Part shown: positions 1-7,517 of the stretch, in pieces
How positions within the stretch are numbered: the stretch's first letter is position 1
Layout of the letters: the number at the start of each line of letters is the position of its first letter
NCBI GenBank assembly: GCA_013813345.1
Contig: JACCRW010000011.1
Location: 1 to 17,362 of the forward strand
Source of the DNA: Actinomycetota bacterium
Lineage (GTDB): Bacteria; Actinomycetota; Thermoleophilia; Gaiellales; Gaiellaceae
Direction: 5' to 3'
Length of the DNA: 17,362 nucleotides
Translations under genes and position numbers: made by a program
Notes under the pieces: generated by a model
Told to the model about the DNA's origin: nothing
Seen by the model: only the letters and a program-made list of their open reading frames with translations
The model's database searches: none

Positions 1-716
1 TAGCCGTCGGAGGCGTCGCTGACCGCGAGATCGGCCGCGTCCTCGCTCGCCGGATAGTGAGGCGAGAGGTTCGGCGCGAAGCCGATCTTGCTCTCGCCGC
101 CGCGGGCCCGAAGCTCCTGCACCGCCCGGCCATGCGCGAGCAGGAGGTGATGGAAGACCGTCACCTCGCCGAGGACGTCGCCCTTGTAGCCAGGCGCGTG
201 CAGCCCGTGGAGGTAGCCGAGCAGGCCGACGATCCACGGCTCGTTGATCGTCAGCCACCAGCGGACGCGGTCGCCGTAGGCGTCGAAGCACGTCGCCGCA
301 TACTCCGCGAACCGCTCCATGGTCTCGCGGTTCCGCCAGCCGCCCGTGTCCTCGAGGGCCTGCGGGAGATCCCAGTGGTAGAGCGTCACGACCGGCTCGA
401 TTCCGCGCTCGAGGAGGGCGTCGAGCAAGCGGTCGTAGTGGTCGAGGCCACGCCGTTCGAGCGGGCCGCTGCCGGTCGGAAAGAGCCGCGGCCACGCGAG
501 CGAGAAGCGGTAGGCGTTCACGTTCAGCTCGCCGAGCAGCTCGACGTCCTCGCGCCAGCGCCGGTAGTGGTCGCAGGCGATGTCGCCGCGGTCGCCGCTC
601 TCGCCGGTGAAGCGATCCCAGATCGACTCGCCCTTTCCGTCCACGTCGACGGCGCCCTCGATCTGATAGGCGGAGGTGGCGGCCCCCCACAGGAACCCCT
701 CCGGAAACTTCTTCAT
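1..716 (-). CDS. GH1 family beta-glycosidase (beta-glucosidase/beta-mannosidase type), C-terminus outside window
   Basis: Retaining beta-glycosidase that would hydrolyse terminal beta-linked glucose, mannose or related sugars, probably in the cytoplasm because no signal peptide is seen. About 238 N-terminal residues of a family usually near 450 are visible. They begin MKKFPEGFLWGAATSAYQIE, which is the GH1 N-terminal signature. Further GH1 landmarks are YRFSLAWPR at about 69-77, LYHWDLPQAL near 112-121, and WLTINEPW with acid/base Glu159. The nucleophile motif (ENG) lies beyond the left edge. The ATG at 716-714 overlaps the TGA of the upstream six-hairpin gene as ATGA, and a GAGGAG ribosome-binding site lies at 725-730, eight bases upstream. 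It is the last gene of the operon visible here. Family assignment is firm. The choice between glucoside and mannoside is inference, with the mannosidase neighbours making beta-mannoside plausible. Confidence 0.95.
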   Translation of the reverse strand, partial: MKKFPEGFLWGAATSAYQIEGAVDVDGKGESIWDRFTGESGDRGDIACDHYRRWREDVELLGELNVNAYRFSLAWPRLFPTGSGPLERRGLDHYDRLLDALLERGIEPVVTLYHWDLPQALEDTGGWRNRETMERFAEYAATCFDAYGDRVRWWLTINEPWIVGLLGYLHGLHAPGYKGDVLGEVTVFHHLLLAHGRAVQELRARGGESKIGFAPNLSPHYPASEDAADLAVSDASDG

Positions 717-2413
717 CCGAGCAGCTCCTCGCAGGCGTAGAGCAGGACGCCGACGCTCCACGCATGCGAGAGCGTCAGCAGCATTCCCTTCGCCTGGAAG
801 CAGTCGGTCTGGTAATAGCGCTCGCTGACCATCCCACGATAGGCGTTGAAGTCGCCGTCCTCGCGCGCGACGAGCTGACGGAAGCAGGCAAGATTCTCGA
901 GCGCAGTCTCGCGGTAGTGGTCGTCGCCGGTCGCCGGGGCGAGGCGCAGGAGCTCCGGCAGGCAGATCAGGCCGAACGAGTGCAGGTGCTGATTCGAGGG
1001 CGAGGCCTGGTCGGCGCCGCGGGTCTTGAAGCCGTAGCGGCCGAGCAACGTCTGCTCCGAGAAGGCGACGTCGTAGGTGTAGCGGAAGGTGAGCATCCAG
1101 TCGGCCGCGCGCTTGGCGGTCTCCCAGTCCTCGAGCGCGACGAAAGCCATCACCGCGGCGTAGCCGTCCTCGGAGGTCGGCGCGAGATCGACGTCCTCCG
1201 GGGCGCCGAACCACGTCTCGAAGCGCTTGAAGTACTCCCCGGCAGCTCGCGCCTCCTCGAGGTGGCCCGCCTCGACGAGCGCAGGGATCCACGCCATCCC
1301 GGCCGTGCCCTCCCAGGAAACGGCGTCGCCGGTCTCGACGTGATGTGCGGCCGGCAGCGCCCCATCGTCGCGCTGCGTCCGTCGGACGACGTCGAGGTTC
1401 GAGCGGACGGCGCCGAGCCAGCTCTGTGGCTCCGAGCCTCGAGCCTTCGCCGCGCGGAGGAGGAAGAGGGTGGCGTCCGCGAGCGTGCGTGCGTGCAATC
1501 GCTTCTTGTCGGAGTGCCAGCCCGTCGTCCAGCCGCGCTCGGACGTCCATTGCGACCAGAACGTGCCGCCGGGAGTGAGGTTCGAGGCGACGTGGTCGAG
1601 CACAGCGGTAGCCGCAGCGACGTACTCCTCGTTCCCGACCCTGAGCCCGTGCCGGAGGAGGGCGCAGGCATACGGCGTCCCGCTGATCCAGGAGACGTGC
1701 ATGTTGTCCCGGTCGCCCGCCGCGCCGAAGGCATCCCGGTCGAAGGCGGCCGTCTCCACCAGCCTCGGCGGATCCGCCTTGTAGTGCCACCGCCAGAGTC
1801 CCCACGCGGTCAGTTCCGCCGCCTCTTCGACCGAGACCCAGGCGGGATCCTCGAACGCCGTCGCCAGGCCGCGCAGCACCACGGCAGGCTCCTCGTCCGT
1901 GCTCTCGAACGAGAGCTCGACGCTCTCTCCGGGACTCCAGGTGTAGGTCTGTACGTCCGGTGGCTCCGGAACGCCGTGGCCGTTGTAGCGGAGCGGCTCC
2001 TCGCGGTAGGGGAAGTCGAGCCAGATCACGGGACGACCCTCGCGCAGCGCGAAGCCGACCCCGGCCTGGCCGAGCGGGCTCACCTCCTTCGTGACGAGGC
2101 CGCCGCCACGCGCGAAGACGGCTGGCGTCGAGCAGCGGTCGGCGCGGAACGACCACGAGTCGGATTCGAGCCGCTCCACGTTCGTGCCCCCGGGCGTCCA
2201 GCGCGGGTAGAGCCGGGTGTTGCCCTCCGGTCGGTTCGCGCCGTAGAAGACGCCGGGGACGAGCCAGGCGGGGTCGTCGGTCGGCGGCAGCGTGAACTCG
2301 ACGCGGATCCCCGCATCGACAGGCGCTACTCCTTCGTAGGTGACCGTGCGTCCGTCGAACTGGAAGCCGGCGACCGGCGAGCCGTCCGGCGCGAGCGCTC
2401 TAGGCTCGAGCAT
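713..2413 (-). CDS. six-hairpin (alpha/alpha)6-barrel glycosidase-like protein of unknown specificity
   Basis: 566-residue protein that I do not recognise as a named GH family. Residues 1 to about 180 look like a beta-rich N-terminal domain. The rest is helical and repeat-like, with features of six-hairpin glycosidases such as GH88/GH105: aromatic Trp/Tyr/His-rich stretches (MHVSWISGTPYACALL, WSQWTSERGWTTGWHSDKKR, NQHLHSFGLICLPELL) spaced through the barrel. No signal peptide is seen, so it probably acts in the cytoplasm on an imported oligosaccharide. I chose the ATG at 2413-2411 because GGAGGG (2419-2424) sits five bases upstream. A GTG at 2428 is also open but lacks this spacing. The gene overlaps the end of the GH2 gene by 14 bp and ends in an ATGA junction with GH1, so it is translated within the glycosidase operon. 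Which residues are catalytic cannot be settled by eye. Confidence 0.8.
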   Translation of the reverse strand: MLEPRALAPDGSPVAGFQFDGRTVTYEGVAPVDAGIRVEFTLPPTDDPAWLVPGVFYGANRPEGNTRLYPRWTPGGTNVERLESDSWSFRADRCSTPAVFARGGGLVTKEVSPLGQAGVGFALREGRPVIWLDFPYREEPLRYNGHGVPEPPDVQTYTWSPGESVELSFESTDEEPAVVLRGLATAFEDPAWVSVEEAAELTAWGLWRWHYKADPPRLVETAAFDRDAFGAAGDRDNMHVSWISGTPYACALLRHGLRVGNEEYVAAATAVLDHVASNLTPGGTFWSQWTSERGWTTGWHSDKKRLHARTLADATLFLLRAAKARGSEPQSWLGAVRSNLDVVRRTQRDDGALPAAHHVETGDAVSWEGTAGMAWIPALVEAGHLEEARAAGEYFKRFETWFGAPEDVDLAPTSEDGYAAVMAFVALEDWETAKRAADWMLTFRYTYDVAFSEQTLLGRYGFKTRGADQASPSNQHLHSFGLICLPELLRLAPATGDDHYRETALENLACFRQLVAREDGDFNAYRGMVSERYYQTDCFQAKGMLLTLSHAWSVGVLLYACEELLG

Positions 2414-4475
2414 TCCAACCCTCCACACGGATCTCGCCGACCGGGCCCGCGACCTCGAGCTCGCGCTCCTCCCCAGGCAGGAGGTCGAGCACGTTGTCGG
2501 AGAAGGTCACCCAGCCCGGCGCGTCATATGGCCGGGAGTCCTCGAGCACGAGCCCGAGCGCCGCAACGTTGCCCGTGTTCCGAAGGAGGAGCTTGTGTTC
2601 ATTGCGCACGAGCTCCACGGTCGCAGGTGGGAGGTCGAGGAGCGGCTCGAGATCCTCCGTCCGCGTCATCACGTATCGGTTGCCGCCCACGTCGAGCACG
2701 AAGACATCGAACGCGAACGCAACGAGCGGCGCCGCGATCTCGCCGGCCTCCGACTGCGCGACCACCGTGCCGTCGAGGTCGAGGAGCCGCGCCGGCGCCG
2801 TTACACGAGCGGTCACCTCGACGTCGCCTCCCCAGGCCCAGGTCGCGAACGAGGCGCTCGGAGCGCCGAGATAGGCTCGCCGCACGCCCCAGTACGCCGG
2901 CTTTGGATCGCCGTGCCAGTCGACCGCCGTCGTGCACCAGGCGTTCGGGAACGGCTCGTTCAGCTGCCACGGGATCACGCCGGCACCGCGCCGCAGCGTC
3001 GCCTCGACCGCGTAGCGGAGCCCCTCGTATTGGAGCCACTGCGAGGCGCGGCGCAACGTCTCGAGGCCGTCCAGCCGCCCGCCGAAGCACTCACGGACGA
3101 GCGGCGCGTTGATCCACCAGTTGCCGAGGTGCTCGTAGACCGGGTTCGAGCGGTCGGCCGGCCAGCGGTGCTCCTCCGAGATCAGCGCCTCCAGCGCGCG
3201 CCGGTTCGTCATCCCCTCGACCCCGAACTCGCTGTGCAGCACACACCGGCGCGACTCGTAGTGCGCCGGGTGCCCGCGCAGGCCCTGATGCTCCCACGGT
3301 CCGTGCAGGTCGCGATCGTCCGGCGAGGGCGAGGTCGGCAGCCAGGGTCGGCCGGGGTCGAGTTCCTCGACCACCTCGCGGAGCGCGACGAGCGCCGGCT
3401 CGGAGCCGTCGGCATCGAGCTCGTTGCCGCCGCCCCAGATCGCGAGCGACGGATGCCGGCGTAACCTCGGGACGATCTGCCGCGCGTCCTCCCGCAGCAC
3501 CGAGACGAAGTCCGGATCGTCGGGCGGAATGCTCTCGAGCCCGGAGCTCGACTGGCTGAACTCCTGCCAGACGAGGAGGCCGAGGCGGTCGCAGAGCTCG
3601 TAGAACTCGCGCGTCTCGACCAGGCCGCCACCCCAGACGCGGATGACGTTGGCGCCGGCGGCCGCGGCGAGTCCCAGCAGATGCGCGAGCTTCTGCGGTC
3701 TCGGGACACCGTAGAGCGCGTCGAGCGGTACCCAGTTCCAGCCCTTGATCGGCAGCGGGACGCCGTTGACCGTCAGGCGGTAGTCGGCGAGCTCGACCGT
3801 GCGAAACCCGATCTCGAAGCCGTCCGCCTCGTAGAGATGCTGCTCGCCGAGCCCGTTCGGCCACCAAAGCCGCGGCTCCGCGACCCGGAGAACCACCTCG
3901 CCGTCGATCACCACGGTGCCGACTCCGCCCTCGATGCGAACGACCGGGAAGCGTTGCGGCTCCGGATCGAGCGTGACGGAGCGCCAGATCCCCTGGTGGA
4001 TCAGCCGCGGGCAGAAGTCCCAGCCGTAGCCCATCCGGCTCTTGTGGACGCGGACGCGGCTCGTGCGGCCGACCTGCGCCTCGCTCTCCGGTGCCGCATG
4101 GACGGCCACCGCGAGCAGGTGCTCGCCCGCCGGCACCTCGACCCGGAAGGGCGTGAACGCGCCGACGTGGTGCGCTACCTCCTCGCCGTCCACGAACACC
4201 GTCGCCTCATGGTCGACGCCCGCGAGCTCGATCGTGCCGCCGGAGATGCGCCGCCGGTAGACCCAGGTCCGCGCCGGTACCCACTCGGCGAGCTTGCTCT
4301 GGCGCTCGAAGTAGGGGTCGGCCACCTCGCCCGCGCGGACGAGGTCGTCGAGGACGCTGCCGGGAACGCGCGCCGGCAGCCAGCCGGGTGTGTCCCAGGG
4401 CTTCGCGACGTGCCAGCGCCACTCCTCGCCGAGCCAGCCGCGGAACTGCCACTCGTCCCCATCTAGCGAGATCAC
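2400..4475 (-). CDS. GH2 family beta-mannosidase
   Basis: Exo-acting beta-mannosidase expected to remove terminal non-reducing beta-D-mannose from imported oligosaccharides. The 691 residues show the GH2 layout. An N-terminal jelly-roll domain runs to about 170 (WVYRRR near 71-76, and MGYGWDFCPRLIHQGIWRSV, typical of beta-mannosidases). An immunoglobulin-like domain follows to about 240. The TIM barrel has NVIRVWGGG (276-284), acid/base Glu352 in IWGGGNE and nucleophile Glu416 in LHSEFG. A short C-terminal sandwich domain closes the protein. It is somewhat shorter than many family members. The GTG at 4475-4473 starts the recognisable domain (ISLDGDEWQFRG), with a GGTGAG site upstream and ten bases after the GH38 stop. 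The 75 extra upstream codons open to 4700 are Arg/Ser-rich antisense-like sequence inside GH38. Exo-glucosaminidase is a less likely alternative. Confidence 0.92.
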   Translation of the reverse strand: MISLDGDEWQFRGWLGEEWRWHVAKPWDTPGWLPARVPGSVLDDLVRAGEVADPYFERQSKLAEWVPARTWVYRRRISGGTIELAGVDHEATVFVDGEEVAHHVGAFTPFRVEVPAGEHLLAVAVHAAPESEAQVGRTSRVRVHKSRMGYGWDFCPRLIHQGIWRSVTLDPEPQRFPVVRIEGGVGTVVIDGEVVLRVAEPRLWWPNGLGEQHLYEADGFEIGFRTVELADYRLTVNGVPLPIKGWNWVPLDALYGVPRPQKLAHLLGLAAAAGANVIRVWGGGLVETREFYELCDRLGLLVWQEFSQSSSGLESIPPDDPDFVSVLREDARQIVPRLRRHPSLAIWGGGNELDADGSEPALVALREVVEELDPGRPWLPTSPSPDDRDLHGPWEHQGLRGHPAHYESRRCVLHSEFGVEGMTNRRALEALISEEHRWPADRSNPVYEHLGNWWINAPLVRECFGGRLDGLETLRRASQWLQYEGLRYAVEATLRRGAGVIPWQLNEPFPNAWCTTAVDWHGDPKPAYWGVRRAYLGAPSASFATWAWGGDVEVTARVTAPARLLDLDGTVVAQSEAGEIAAPLVAFAFDVFVLDVGGNRYVMTRTEDLEPLLDLPPATVELVRNEHKLLLRNTGNVAALGLVLEDSRPYDAPGWVTFSDNVLDLLPGEERELEVAGPVGEIRVEGWNARA

Positions 4476-4485
4476 GCGAGCGAGC

Positions 4486-6951
4486 TCACCACTCGAGCAG
4501 GTCGGTCTCGATCGCCGGCCCGCCGTCGGCGGGGAGGACGAACGTCTTGATCTCGTGCGCGCCGAAGTCCGCGTCGATTGTCCGGCCGAGTACTTCGAGC
4601 GTCGCGTGCGCCGCTCGTCCCGTCGACTCGAACGCGCGCGCGACATAACCGCCGCCGTCTTCGCCCCGCTTGACGACCGTGACGACGACGTCGCCGCCAC
4701 CGTCCGACGCGAAGCCGCGGGCCTGCGGGAGCGACCCGTCGTGGAAGGTCTCGATCAGCGCGAAGGGTGGCTGGTTCACCTCCGCCGCACGCCGGACGAC
4801 GTCCGCGTCGCGCCAGTCGCCCGCGTGTGGGATCAGACGCACGACGAAGTTCTGCCGACCCTGATCCATGTACTCGAAGTCGCCGTCCTCCTCGAGCTCG
4901 CGCGGGTCGTGCCAGGCCCAGACGGGGCTGCGGACGACGCTGATTCCGATATCCGCTCCGGCGCCGGCAAAGCCGCCGCCTCCGCTCTTTGGCTGCTCCG
5001 TCGAGCCTACGCAGCTGTCGCCGCCGCGGACGTCGTAGCCGTACTTGGCGTCGTTGATCACGGTGAGGCCGCGCCCGCCGCACGAGACGTCGACCCACGA
5101 CTGGCCCGGCTCCTCGTCGCCGGAGGCGGCGCGCTCGAGGTGGCCGTACGGCGTCTCGAACGTCGCGGTGTCGGTCTCGATGGAAGTCGAATAGCGGAGC
5201 TTCAGCAGCTTGAGCGGCTCGTGCCAGCCGAGCGCGACGCGGACGTCGACGTACGGCACGTCTGCGCCGAGAACGTAGTCCTCGCGCAGCGTCGAGGAGC
5301 CGTAGCGACTCTCGACGCGCAGGATGGCACGCACAGGCCCGGCCTCGAGCAGCCGCACCGACGTGCACTTGAACTCGCCGATCTCCTTGTCGTAGGCCGT
5401 GACGCCGTGACCCCACGTGTCGCTCAGATCCTCGATGACGACGGCGTGCTTGGAGCCGGGCGCGGCGAGGTCGGCACCGGTTGCCTTGAGCACGAGTTTC
5501 GCGATCCGACCCGTTTCCGGATCGAGCTCGAGCAGCAGGTGCTCGTTCTCGAGTCGCGACTGAGAGGAGGAGACCTTGTGTTTCTGAAACACAAGGTCTC
5601 CCCGCCGAACGCGATAGGTGCGATATCCCAGCGGCGGCACCTCGACCGGGAAGACGAGCCGACCGCGCGAGCTGCTCATCGTCGTCAGCGGGCGCGTCAT
5701 CTGCATCGGCACCGCCTCGCCTGCGTCGTCCACCACGTGCGCGCCCTCCGCCCGCAGCCACGTGTACTCGACCTCCACGTCGGCGCGCAGCGGCCACGGA
5801 TGCGGGTTGAAGACGACGACCGGGCGCATCTCCTCCTCCTGCTCGATCCCGATCTGCCGTGCGATCGACTGCACCGCGGCGTTGAAGGCGTTCGCGGCGA
5901 GAGACGAGGCGTGCCCGAGCTGGTCGCGGGCATCCTCGTAGGCCGGCTCGATCGACGTGCCGGCGAGCGTGTCGTGGAACTGGTTGAAGAGGAGGAGCTT
6001 CCAGGCCCGCGTGAGCTCCGCGAGCGGATAGGGCCGCAGGCCGAGCGAATCCGCGACCGCGCTCCACTTCTCCGCGCGCTGGAGCAGGTTCTCCGCACGC
6101 CGGTTCCAGCGCTTGATCCCCGAGTGCGTCGTGTAGCAGCCCGGCGAGTGGTGCTGGAGCTCGCCGCGCACCGTCGGATAGTCGCCGCCGTTCGCCGCCA
6201 CGCCGTCGAAGAAGCGCCGCAGCGAGCTGAGCTCCAGCGGCGGCGAGGCGCCGCTCTCGTTCAGCCGCGCGATCTGATCGAGGTTCGCCTTCGTCGGACC
6301 CCCGCCGTGGTTGCCGACGCCGTAGAAGACGGCATACTCCTCATCGCGCTCCGGCAGGGTCGCAAGCGCCTTCTCGACGTGCTCGCCGAGGTCGTCCTTC
6401 GGGGCGCAGTACTCATGCGGGATCCGGTAGGCGAGGACGCGCGAGCCGTCAAGCGATTCCCACCAGAAGATCGGGCTCTCGAGCGTCTTCTCCTTCGGGC
6501 CGGGCCGGAGGAAGACATAGGAGTCGACGCCCGACTTGCGCAGGATCTGCGGGATCGTCGCGTTGTGGCCGAAGGAGTCGAGGTTGGCGCCGGTCGTCGC
6601 TGTGATCCCGAACTTCTCGCGGAGGTAACGCTGGCCGTAGAGCGCCTGGCGCACGAGCGACTCGCCCGAGGGGATGTTGCAGTCGGGCTCGACCCACCAG
6701 CCGCCGACGACCTGGAACCGGCCCTCCGCGATCCGCTCGCGGATCCTGGCGAAGAGCTCCCGATCGCTTTCCTCGACCCACTCGAAGAAGAGAGACGAGT
6801 CGCAGGTGAAGACAAAGTCCGGGTACTCGTCCAGCCGGTCGATCGCGGACTGGAAGGTTGCCCGCACCTCCTGATAGCCCTCGGGCCACTGCCAGAGCCA
6901 CACCGGGTCGATATGCGCGTTCCCGATCATGTGGAGAACCCGCTGGCTCAT
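4486..6951 (-). CDS. GH38 family alpha-mannosidase
   Basis: Zinc-dependent retaining alpha-mannosidase of 821 residues, acting on alpha-linked mannose, probably in the cytoplasm (no signal peptide). The N-terminal beta/alpha barrel has the Zn motif NAHIDPVWLW (His13, Asp15), the nucleophile Asp125 in NLDSFGHN, and a further Zn His326 in FNQFHDTLAG. GELQHHSPGCYTTH near 263-276 is another family block. The beta-sandwich part begins near 380 (VVVFNPHPWPL), and LENEHLLLELDPETG at 467-481 opens the large C-terminal domain. Residues 451-461 (GDLVFQKHKVS) are encoded exactly by a perfect palindrome and lie in the linker before that domain. The ATG at 6951-6949 overlaps the SIS gene stop as ATGA. An in-frame GTG at 6966 is possible but less likely. 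Family call is firm; the exact linkage preference is not determinable here. Confidence 0.95.
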   Translation of the reverse strand: MSQRVLHMIGNAHIDPVWLWQWPEGYQEVRATFQSAIDRLDEYPDFVFTCDSSLFFEWVEESDRELFARIRERIAEGRFQVVGGWWVEPDCNIPSGESLVRQALYGQRYLREKFGITATTGANLDSFGHNATIPQILRKSGVDSYVFLRPGPKEKTLESPIFWWESLDGSRVLAYRIPHEYCAPKDDLGEHVEKALATLPERDEEYAVFYGVGNHGGGPTKANLDQIARLNESGASPPLELSSLRRFFDGVAANGGDYPTVRGELQHHSPGCYTTHSGIKRWNRRAENLLQRAEKWSAVADSLGLRPYPLAELTRAWKLLLFNQFHDTLAGTSIEPAYEDARDQLGHASSLAANAFNAAVQSIARQIGIEQEEEMRPVVVFNPHPWPLRADVEVEYTWLRAEGAHVVDDAGEAVPMQMTRPLTTMSSSRGRLVFPVEVPPLGYRTYRVRRGDLVFQKHKVSSSQSRLENEHLLLELDPETGRIAKLVLKATGADLAAPGSKHAVVIEDLSDTWGHGVTAYDKEIGEFKCTSVRLLEAGPVRAILRVESRYGSSTLREDYVLGADVPYVDVRVALGWHEPLKLLKLRYSTSIETDTATFETPYGHLERAASGDEEPGQSWVDVSCGGRGLTVINDAKYGYDVRGGDSCVGSTEQPKSGGGGFAGAGADIGISVVRSPVWAWHDPRELEEDGDFEYMDQGRQNFVVRLIPHAGDWRDADVVRRAAEVNQPPFALIETFHDGSLPQARGFASDGGGDVVVTVVKRGEDGGGYVARAFESTGRAAHATLEVLGRTIDADFGAHEIKTFVLPADGGPAIETDLLEW
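5569..5601. repeat. perfect 33-nt palindrome inside the GH38 gene
   Basis: Arms GGAGACCTTGTGTTTC (5569-5584) and its exact complement (5586-5601) flank a single central base at 5585. It is much richer in A/T than its surroundings. On the coding strand it fills exactly codons 451-461 (GDLVFQKHKVS), so its presence or absence leaves the GH38 frame intact. As RNA it could form a 15-bp stem with a 3-nt loop, but no U-tract follows in either direction. I saw no second copy in the window. Confidence 0.9.
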
Positions 6952-7517
6952 TCGCCGGCCGCCCACCGGTCGACGCGGTCGACGATCAGGTGGAGGAAGA
7001 AGACGTGCAGTTCCTGGATCCGCGCGGTCGACTCCGACGGGACGAGGAGCGCGTGGTCGGCATGCTCGAGGGCCGGGCCGCCGTCGCCGCCTCCGAACAG
7101 GATCGTGGTCGCTCCCGCCTCCTTCGCGGCGGCGAGCCCGCGGACGGCGTTCGGCGAGCGGCCGCTCGTCGAGAACGCGACAACGACGTCTCCCGCTCGC
7201 GCGAAGGCCCGCACCTGGCGCTCGAACACCTCCTCGAAGGAGTAGTCGTTCGCGATGCAGGTGAGCGTCGCCGCGTCGACCGCCAGCGACAGGGCGGGAA
7301 GCGGCCGGCGCTCGCGCTTGAACCGGCCGACGAGCTCCTCGGCGAGGTGCGTCGCGTCGAGCGAGCTACCGCCGTTCCCGAACGTGTAGACGCGGCCGTC
7401 AGCGGCGAAGCAGTCGACGACCACCCGTCCGATCTCGTCCACACGGGGAAGCAGCCCCTCGATTCGGGTCGCCAGCTCGAGATGCTCGGCAAGCGCGCGG
7501 GAGTTTGTCTCAGCCAT
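6948..7517 (-). CDS. SIS-domain phosphosugar isomerase, GmhA-like
   Basis: A 189-residue single SIS-domain protein. It closely resembles GmhA, the sedoheptulose-7-phosphate isomerase, in YTFGNGGSSLDATHLAEELV (44-63), FSTSGRSPNAV (115-125) and RIQELHVFFLHLI (166-178). The four zinc ligands known in E. coli GmhA (His61, Glu65, Gln172, His180) have counterparts at His57, Glu61, Gln168 and His176, so an active metal-dependent aldose-ketose isomerase is plausible. No heptose or nucleotide-heptose genes are nearby. Lying between a ROK kinase and mannosidases, it more likely isomerises the phosphorylated sugar produced by the locus; that is inference. Its ATG at 7517-7515 overlaps the ROK gene by 8 bp and its TGA overlaps the GH38 start, so it is translationally coupled on both sides. 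A DiaA-like non-enzymatic role is less likely because the zinc residues are kept. Confidence 0.88.
   Translation of the reverse strand: MAETNSRALAEHLELATRIEGLLPRVDEIGRVVVDCFAADGRVYTFGNGGSSLDATHLAEELVGRFKRERRPLPALSLAVDAATLTCIANDYSFEEVFERQVRAFARAGDVVVAFSTSGRSPNAVRGLAAAKEAGATTILFGGGDGGPALEHADHALLVPSESTARIQELHVFFLHLIVDRVDRWAAGE

Noticed and set aside
764..3112. 782-codon open frame on the plus strand
   Set aside because: It is the antisense of the six-hairpin and GH2 genes, without recognisable domains and with low-complexity Arg/Ala-rich parts.
4476..4700. Extended N-terminus for the GH2 protein
   Set aside because: The extra 75 codons are Ser/Arg-rich and lie over the conserved end of GH38. 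The GH2 domain begins at the GTG at 4475 with a suitable site upstream.
5569..5601. Palindrome in GH38 as an intrinsic terminator
   Set aside because: Neither flank has a T-run, and it lies in the middle of an intact coding sequence followed by further operon genes.
4390..7245. 951-codon open frame on the plus strand opposite GH38 and the SIS gene
   Set aside because: Composition is Arg/Val/Glu-rich with no family motif, and it mirrors the well-supported minus-strand genes. Long antisense frames are expected at this GC content.
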